Assembly (NCBI GenBank): GCA_028694275.1
Contig: JAQUTS010000053.1
Span: forward strand, 1-10,345
DNA from: Candidatus Gastranaerophilales bacterium
GTDB taxonomy: Bacteria; Cyanobacteriota; Vampirovibrionia; Gastranaerophilales; CAJFVJ01
DNA length: 10,345 nucleotides
Direction: 5' to 3'
Shown one piece after another: positions 6,213-10,345 of the stretch. A program made the position numbers and the translations under genes. A model generated the notes under the pieces. It had not been told where the DNA came from. It ran no database searches and saw nothing but the letters and a program-made list of their open reading frames with translations. How positions within the stretch are numbered: the first letter of the stretch is position 1; every line of letters starts with the position of its first letter.

Positions 6213-7253
6213 ATGAAAAGCGGATTATACAAAAAAATTCTCACACAAATACCCGAAGGAGTCCTTATTCTTGATAAAGACTTCAATGTTGTGTTTGCTA
6301 ATGATTGGTTCAAAAAAGTAACAAAAAAAGATGTCATTGAAGGCAAAGTGAATGAATTTTTGGAAAATTACTACTACGATAATACAGAAGACGAGTACGC
6401 AATCAGAAAATTTGATATAGTCGTCGATAATGAAAAGCTCGCAGTCAAAGTTAACACCAAAAAAGTCGATGACGGTTATGTTGTTATGATATCTTTGCTC
6501 AAAGAATGTATTTGTCTTGATGTGATTCATAATGATTTTATCAGCACAGTAAGCCATGAAATGAGAACCCCGCTTACCAGCATGAAAGGGTTTATTGACA
6601 CAATCTTAAGCGCGGGCGATAAACTCGATGCCTCACAAAAAGACAGGTTTTTGAAAATAGTCAAACAACAAATCGAAAGGCTCACACGCCTTGTTGAGAA
6701 TCTTTTGACCGTGTCACGTCTTGAAAACAAAAAAATCAAAGACGTATACAAATCACTAAACGTGATAGATTTGAGCAAAATAGTGGTTGACGAACTAAAA
6801 TCAAAACATCCAAACCATATATTTGTTGTTATAGAAAATAACAATGTCTCAAACATTCTTGCTGATTATGACAAAGCGCACCAAGTACTCACAAACCTTA
6901 TTGACAATGCTGCAAAATACTCACAAAAAAACACAACAATTGAGATAAAAGCCCAAAACAAACCCGATAATGATTTTGTAGAAATATCCATAAAAGACCA
7001 AGGCATAGGCATTCCACAAGAATATATCGGAAAAATTTTCAGTAAATTTTTAAGAATAGACAACCCGCTCACAAGAGAAGTTCAAGGCACAGGGCTTGGA
7101 TTATACATCACAAAAACCCTTATTGATTCTATGGGTGGTGTGATATCAGTTGAATCAGAATTGGATAAAGGCACGACTTTTAGCGTAGATTGGCCCGTTG
7201 CTACAACAGAAAGCCAAGCCAAAAAGAGGTTTTTACAAGATGCAGTCAAATAA
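6213..7253 (+). CDS. Soluble PAS-domain sensor histidine kinase
   Basis: A 346-aa two-component kinase with no transmembrane segment or HAMP domain, so it senses something in the cytoplasm. Domains: PAS at about 5-95 (QIPEGVLILDKDFNVVFAN, 12-30), HisKA with H-box FISTVSHEMRTPLTSMKGF (109-127, phospho-acceptor His115), and the HATPase_c domain with N-box NLIDNAAKYS (228-237), G1 DQGIGIP (262-268), F-box IFSKFLRID (275-283) and G2 GTGLGL (292-297). All ATP-binding and phosphotransfer motifs are intact. The start at 6213 is chosen over the in-frame ATG at 6177 because the promoter -10 lies at 6201-6206 and the PAS domain begins normally from 6213. Its last 14 nt overlap the next gene, a receiver-containing protein that is its likely partner. 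The ligand is unknown. Confidence 0.93.
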   Translation: MKSGLYKKILTQIPEGVLILDKDFNVVFANDWFKKVTKKDVIEGKVNEFLENYYYDNTEDEYAIRKFDIVVDNEKLAVKVNTKKVDDGYVVMISLLKECICLDVIHNDFISTVSHEMRTPLTSMKGFIDTILSAGDKLDASQKDRFLKIVKQQIERLTRLVENLLTVSRLENKKIKDVYKSLNVIDLSKIVVDELKSKHPNHIFVVIENNNVSNILADYDKAHQVLTNLIDNAAKYSQKNTTIEIKAQNKPDNDFVEISIKDQGIGIPQEYIGKIFSKFLRIDNPLTREVQGTGLGLYITKTLIDSMGGVISVESELDKGTTFSVDWPVATTESQAKKRFLQDAVK

Positions 7254-8538
7254 TTTTAATATTTTAATTATTGATGCCAGAAAAGAACTATCGCTCAAAT
7301 ACAAAAGGCTCATAGAGCACAGGACTTCTTGCACTATTAATATAGAGCATTCACCAAATAAAATTATTAAATACACCAACAAATTTGAACCTGATCTTAT
7401 AATAATTTCTGACAGCGTACAAGAACATACAAGCGAAGTTTGTTGCGCCATAAGATCACAAATAAAAGAATACAGACCCGTTATAATTATCTTATCAAAA
7501 TCAAGCCACCTTGATGACAAAATCCAAAACCTCAGCGCAGGAGCAGACGATTTTATATCAGAGCCGATAGATAATGAGGAATTTATAGCAAGAATCCTAG
7601 CCCACCTAAGAAGAAGTAAAGAAGAGAGTATGAATCTCATAACAAATATCGCCTCTTCCAAAATGCTATTAAGAGTCCTCAAAAGAACCTTATACAGCAA
7701 TACACATTGGGCGGCGTTACTTATAGATATTGATTATTTCAAACAATATCAAGAAATATACGGTGATATTGCAGCCAACAAAATGCTCCAGACATATAGT
7801 GCAATAATCAAGACTACTCTGGATGACAGAGATATTTTGACACATCTTGAAAATAACAACTTTGTCGTAATTACAACCCCCGATCAAGCAGCCAAAATTG
7901 CATCGCTACTCAAATTTGCCTTTGACAAAGTTTCCAACAGATTCTACACAAAAGAAGACGCGCAAAAAGGATACATTACACTTTTTTCTGACACCACCGC
8001 AGGAAGAAGAATCCCTCTTGTCGCCACCAGCATAGGAATAATAAGCAACGAGCACAGAAATTTTGAAACTGCGCAAGATATTTTGTGTTTTCTCATCAAT
8101 ACCCACAAACTTGCAAAAGCTCAATCGGGTTCTTTTATCGTACAAGATACCCTACAGATTTCAGGAAGTGATGCTGTAGAAAAATTGATAAAAAATAAAA
8201 TACTTATAGTAGAAAAAGATGCAGCAATGGCATATTTAATCTCCACAACTCTTGAAATGCAAGGGTATCAAACACAAGCAGCAAGCAATTATAATGAAGT
8301 CTTGCCTATGATTGAAGATTTCGGTCCGGATATTGTGATTTTGGACGCTGGAGAAAACAGCCACAATCTTGATATTTGCACAAATATTAAAGACAAAACT
8401 CCAAATATAAAAATAATAGTATCAAGCGTAACCCATGACAAAGACCTTGCCCTCAGTGCGGGTGCAGATTTGTACTTGCCAAAGCCTTATGATATTTTAG
8501 TTCTTCACGGCTGGATTAAGCGTTTTTTGGAAGAATAA
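7240..8538 (+). CDS. REC-GGDEF-REC response regulator with degenerate first receiver and GGDEF
   Basis: A 432-aa protein, started at the ATG at 7240 because AGAGG (7225-7229) precedes it; an upstream in-frame ATG at 7198 lies deep within the kinase gene. Receiver 1 (about 5-123) has lost key residues: the phospho-acceptor position in PDLIIIS-D is Ser57 (Asp58 follows), one acid-pocket residue is missing (D12-A13), and the usual Lys in TKP is Glu108 (SEP). The central GGDEF-like domain (about 155-300) keeps the metal-binding IDIDYFKQYQEIYGD (162-176) but has ENNNF (204-208) in place of GGDEF, so it should not make c-di-GMP. Receiver 2 (about 320-432) looks functional: E325/D327, Asp369 in IVILDA, Ser395/396 and Lys415 in LPKPYD. 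There is no DNA-binding domain, so output is probably by protein contact or nucleotide binding. The 14-nt overlap with the kinase gene implies translational coupling. Confidence 0.88.
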   Translation: MQSNNFNILIIDARKELSLKYKRLIEHRTSCTINIEHSPNKIIKYTNKFEPDLIIISDSVQEHTSEVCCAIRSQIKEYRPVIIILSKSSHLDDKIQNLSAGADDFISEPIDNEEFIARILAHLRRSKEESMNLITNIASSKMLLRVLKRTLYSNTHWAALLIDIDYFKQYQEIYGDIAANKMLQTYSAIIKTTLDDRDILTHLENNNFVVITTPDQAAKIASLLKFAFDKVSNRFYTKEDAQKGYITLFSDTTAGRRIPLVATSIGIISNEHRNFETAQDILCFLINTHKLAKAQSGSFIVQDTLQISGSDAVEKLIKNKILIVEKDAAMAYLISTTLEMQGYQTQAASNYNEVLPMIEDFGPDIVILDAGENSHNLDICTNIKDKTPNIKIIVSSVTHDKDLALSAGADLYLPKPYDILVLHGWIKRFLEE

Positions 8539-8553
8539 TAACGCATCAAAAAA

Positions 8554-8626
8554 TACACTTGGTGAGGCTCGAACTCACGACCAATCCCTTAAGAGGGGAG
8601 TGCTCTACCAACTGAGCTACAAGTGC
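8554..8626 (-). tRNA. tRNA-Lys (anticodon CTT)
   Basis: The 73 nt form a cloverleaf: acceptor GCACTTG/CAAGTGT (G1-U72 wobble) with discriminator A, D-arm GCTC...GAGC, anticodon arm CTCCC-CTCTTAA-GGGAT (outer pair mismatched) giving anticodon CTT for AAG codons, and T-arm GTGAG-TTCGAGC-CTCAC. CCA is not encoded. It is directly followed by a run of T residues on its own strand. It lies downstream of the yajQ homologue on the same strand and also has its own promoter. Confidence 0.95.
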
Positions 8627-8637
8627 ATTTCACCTGT

Positions 8638-8666
8638 AGAATACTCCTATGCTATCGATTAGTCAA
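8638..8666 (-). promoter_or_regulatory. Promoter of tRNA-Lys
   Basis: On the minus strand TTGACT (8666 to 8661) and TATTCT (8643 to 8638) are separated by exactly 17 bp. Predicted +1 is about 4-5 nt before the tRNA 5' end at 8626, giving a very short precursor leader. The geometry is close to consensus sigma70. Confidence 0.75.
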
Positions 8667-8673
8667 ATATTTT

Positions 8674-9174
8674 TTAACGATAATTTGTAAACTGCAAGGC
8701 TGCGTCGTATGAATCTTCTTTTTCTTTCATAAGCTTGATTACATCTTGAAGATCATCTCTGCTTTTGCCCGAAACTCTTACTTGATCAGCCTGTATAGAA
8801 GCTTGAACTTTTAATTTAGAGTTTTTGATATCAGCTACAATTTTTTTGGCCAATTCAGTAGTAAGTCCTTTTTTGAGGTTAAAAACCTGTCTCACATTTC
8901 CACCAAGAGCCGATTCAACTTTTTGCCCGTCAAGAATCTTAATACTAAGACCGCGTTTTGTCATTTTGGATTGCAAAATATCGACAATATTAAATAATTT
9001 CATCTCATCAGAAGTTGTGATTGTAATAGTTTTATCACCCTCAAGTTTCACATCAGAGTTTGTATTTTTGAGGTCAAAACGACCGTTAATTTCACGAATA
9101 GTCTGATCAACTGCGTTCAGCAATTCTTGGTGTTCGAATTCTGAAACGATATCAAAACTTGCATCTTTTGCCAT
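8674..9174 (-). CDS. yajQ: YajQ family (DUF520) nucleotide-binding protein
   Basis: A 166-aa protein, the usual full length for YajQ. It shows the family hallmarks: N-terminal AKDASFDIVSEFEHQELLNA (2-21), REINGRFDLKN (27-37), the middle ITTSDEMKLFNIVDILQSK segment (52-70), KRGLSIKILDG (73-83) and the C-terminal half with GLTTELAKKIVADIKNSKLKVQASIQ and VRVSGKSRDDLQDVI. YajQ proteins bind nucleotides or RNA, and a Xanthomonas member is a c-di-GMP effector that acts with a transcription factor; whether this copy binds c-di-GMP cannot be seen. The start at 9174 has a very strong Shine-Dalgarno, AAAGGGGGT. It lies 15 nt after the uridine kinase-like gene on the same strand, so the two are probably one operon. 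Confidence 0.93.
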   Translation of the reverse strand: MAKDASFDIVSEFEHQELLNAVDQTIREINGRFDLKNTNSDVKLEGDKTITITTSDEMKLFNIVDILQSKMTKRGLSIKILDGQKVESALGGNVRQVFNLKKGLTTELAKKIVADIKNSKLKVQASIQADQVRVSGKSRDDLQDVIKLMKEKEDSYDAALQFTNYR

Positions 9175-9189
9175 TTTTACCCCCTTTAT

Positions 9190-10053
9190 TTAAAAAACGA
9201 ACTCACTTATTGATTCTCTTATTGTATCAAAAATTTCGCCCGCAATAAACTCTATATACTCAGCAGATGTAATACCGTTAATAACAACATCAGCATTTTG
9301 TTTTTTCGAAATTATATGTTTTTGAGCTTCATTTTTTACAATGTCAAACATAACTTTGGCATCTTGAGGTGTTTTTCCTCTCGATACAGCACGTTTAAAC
9401 CATCTGTCTTTAATAATATCATCAGGAGTATCAATATAAATCGACACGTCCAAAACCTCTTCAAAAATTTCTTCTAGAGCAAAAAGACCTTCTGAGAGAA
9501 GAACTTTTGCCGGAGTTTTTTCTTCCCCATTAGAAATACTCTCACAAGTGACAAAATCATATCTTGGAGAAACGATTGTTTTACCCTTTGACAAAAGAGA
9601 TATGTGCTCTTTCATAATATCAAGATCGTAAGCATCAGGTATATCAAAATTGATACCCGATTCAAACAATTTTTCAAAACTGCCTGCTTGCTTAAGCTCC
9701 ATAGATGTATCTTTGAAATAATCATCACAGCTTATAATGGTACAAATATGCTTATTGGGGTTTTTCAAGCACGCCTTAAGGGTGTTATTTACCAAAGTTG
9801 TTTTACCTGAAGCACTTTCACCTGTTACACCCAAGACAATAGTGGGTTTTCGGACCTTGACTATCTTAGTTGCAAGCGAATACAAAAACCCTTCTTTAAT
9901 CTTGAGAAAAAGGGGAAGTTCTTGCTTCATATCCTCATAAATAACTTTATAAAGCCCTTGGACTATTGAATTGATAAACATTTCTTCAGTCGAAAGTGGG
10001 CTTTCTATTTTGGGAACACTAAAACTAATGACATCTTGTACATTTTCAAACAT
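9190..10053 (-). CDS. Uridine kinase/phosphoribulokinase-family P-loop kinase
   Basis: A 287-aa kinase of the uridine kinase-like family. Walker A is GESASGKT (78-85), followed by SCDDYF (108-113), which holds the catalytic Asp, NFDIPDAYD (135-143), matching the uridine kinase NFDHPDAFD substrate motif, SPRYDF (162-167), matching PxYDF, SEGLFAL (187-193) and the arginine-rich lid DRWFKRAVSRG (216-226). The likely reaction is ATP- or GTP-dependent phosphorylation of a nucleoside such as uridine or cytidine, but the family also includes other sugar-hydroxyl kinases. It is longer than ordinary Udk (about 210 aa) because about 70 residues precede the P-loop; this stretch (SPLSTEEMFINSIVQGLYKVIYEDM...) is helical and unexplained. 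The start at 10053 is supported by GAGGTC just upstream. It is the first gene of an operon with the yajQ homologue and divergent from obg. Confidence 0.82.
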   Translation of the reverse strand: MFENVQDVISFSVPKIESPLSTEEMFINSIVQGLYKVIYEDMKQELPLFLKIKEGFLYSLATKIVKVRKPTIVLGVTGESASGKTTLVNNTLKACLKNPNKHICTIISCDDYFKDTSMELKQAGSFEKLFESGINFDIPDAYDLDIMKEHISLLSKGKTIVSPRYDFVTCESISNGEEKTPAKVLLSEGLFALEEIFEEVLDVSIYIDTPDDIIKDRWFKRAVSRGKTPQDAKVMFDIVKNEAQKHIISKKQNADVVINGITSAEYIEFIAGEIFDTIRESISEFVF

Positions 10054-10072
10054 TTTGACCTCGCTTACTCAA

Positions 10073-10078
10073 ATAATA
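10073..10078 (-). promoter_or_regulatory. Candidate -10 for the uridine kinase-like/yajQ operon
   Basis: TATTAT on the minus strand (10078 to 10073) would put +1 near 10066, leaving a leader of about 13 nt that contains the GAGGTC ribosome-binding site. The -35 is poor (TTCCAA at 18 bp). Confidence 0.35.
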
Positions 10079-10160
10079 GATGAAACAAAGTAAAAATTGG
10101 AAGAAAATACAACAAATCTAAAGAAAAATTAATATGAATATAAAATATCGGATTTTAAGT

Positions 10161-10185
10161 TATAATTAAGTAATAGATTAGAGGT
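10161..10185 (+). promoter_or_regulatory. Candidate -10 and ribosome-binding site of obg
   Basis: TATAAT at 10161-10166 is a perfect -10, though the -35 is weak. GAGGT at 10181-10185 is a Shine-Dalgarno spaced 7 nt from the ATG at 10193 and decides that start. The predicted leader is about 20 nt. Confidence 0.5.
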
Positions 10186-10192
10186 TCCCTTG

Positions 10193-10345
10193 ATGTTTTT
10201 GGATAAAGCTAAAATAAAATTAATTTCCGGCTCCGGCGGAAACGGCATGGTGGCGTGGAGAAGAGAAAAATTCGTAGACAAAGGAGGCCCTGCAGGCGGA
10301 GACGGCGGCAGAGGCGGAGATGTGTACATAATTGCGGATGAAAAC
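10193..10345 (+). CDS. obgE: GTPase Obg, N-terminal fragment (runs off right edge)
   Basis: Only the first 51 codons are present, in frame to the window end. The sequence starts MFLDKAKIKLISGSGGNGMV and carries the glycine-rich Obg fold hallmarks: GSGGNGMVAWRREKFVDKGG (13-32), then GGDGGRGGDVYI (35-46) and ADEN at the edge. This is the ribosome-associated Obg domain; the GTPase domain lies outside the window. Obg/CgtA is an essential GTPase in 50S subunit assembly and stress signalling. The start at 10193 has a good Shine-Dalgarno. It is divergent from the uridine kinase-like gene, sharing a 139-bp promoter region. Confidence 0.95.
   Translation, partial: MFLDKAKIKLISGSGGNGMVAWRREKFVDKGGPAGGDGGRGGDVYIIADEN

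Noticed and set aside
7198..7239. Upstream start for the REC-GGDEF-REC gene
   Set aside because: It would add 14 residues overlapping the kinase gene with no ribosome-binding site, whereas 7240 is preceded by AGAGG and followed directly by the receiver fold.
10129..10329. Proline-rich minus-strand frame
   Set aside because: It is the antisense shadow of the glycine-rich start of obg.
1..10345. CRISPR array, insertion sequence or full prophage
   Set aside because: No regularly spaced repeats, transposase, integrase or structural phage genes were found.

Overview
The window looks like chromosomal DNA of an AT-rich, diderm, gut-type bacterium, most likely the non-photosynthetic cyanobacterial sister group Candidatus Melainabacteria / Gastranaerophilales. 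This is an inference from three things: the strong A+T bias, the lineage-style N-termini of several predicted proteins (for example a low-complexity leader ending in VNFGG on the alpha/beta hydrolase), and a gene content that includes an outer-membrane-type protein with a signal peptide. No search was run. The standard genetic code is sufficient for every gene.

Layout. Positions 1-638 (-) hold the N-terminal part of an unrecognised coiled-coil protein that runs off the left edge. Positions 832-1611 (+) encode TcdA, the tRNA t6A dehydratase, followed by a protein with a C-terminal region resembling polymorphic toxin type 44 (1664-2374, +). That gene converges, with 1 nt between stop codons, on a signal-peptide-bearing beta-barrel-like protein (2376-3083, -). 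Next comes tRNA-Arg(ACG) at 3321-3394 with an intrinsic terminator. It is preceded by an odd tRNA-derived element (3221-3293) and followed by an orphan HNH endonuclease (3534-3992, -). This segment looks like a small recombination or integration scar.

Positions 4100-6154 (-) hold an alpha/beta hydrolase and a PHP-family phosphoesterase. The PHP gene is divergent from a two-gene signalling operon: a soluble PAS-histidine kinase (6213-7253, +) overlapping a REC-GGDEF-REC protein (7240-8538, +). In that protein the first receiver and the GGDEF site are degenerate and only the last receiver looks phosphorylatable. In the 58 bp between PHP and kinase, both start codons sit exactly 6 nt after a perfect TATAAT, which predicts two leaderless mRNAs.

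On the right, a minus-strand cluster reads uridine kinase-like P-loop kinase (9190-10053), YajQ (8674-9174) and tRNA-Lys(CTT) (8554-8626). The tRNA has its own good promoter. The divergent gene at the right edge is the start of the Obg GTPase (10193 onward). No CRISPR array, insertion sequence or complete mobile element was seen, and no gene-free stretch exceeds 300 bases.
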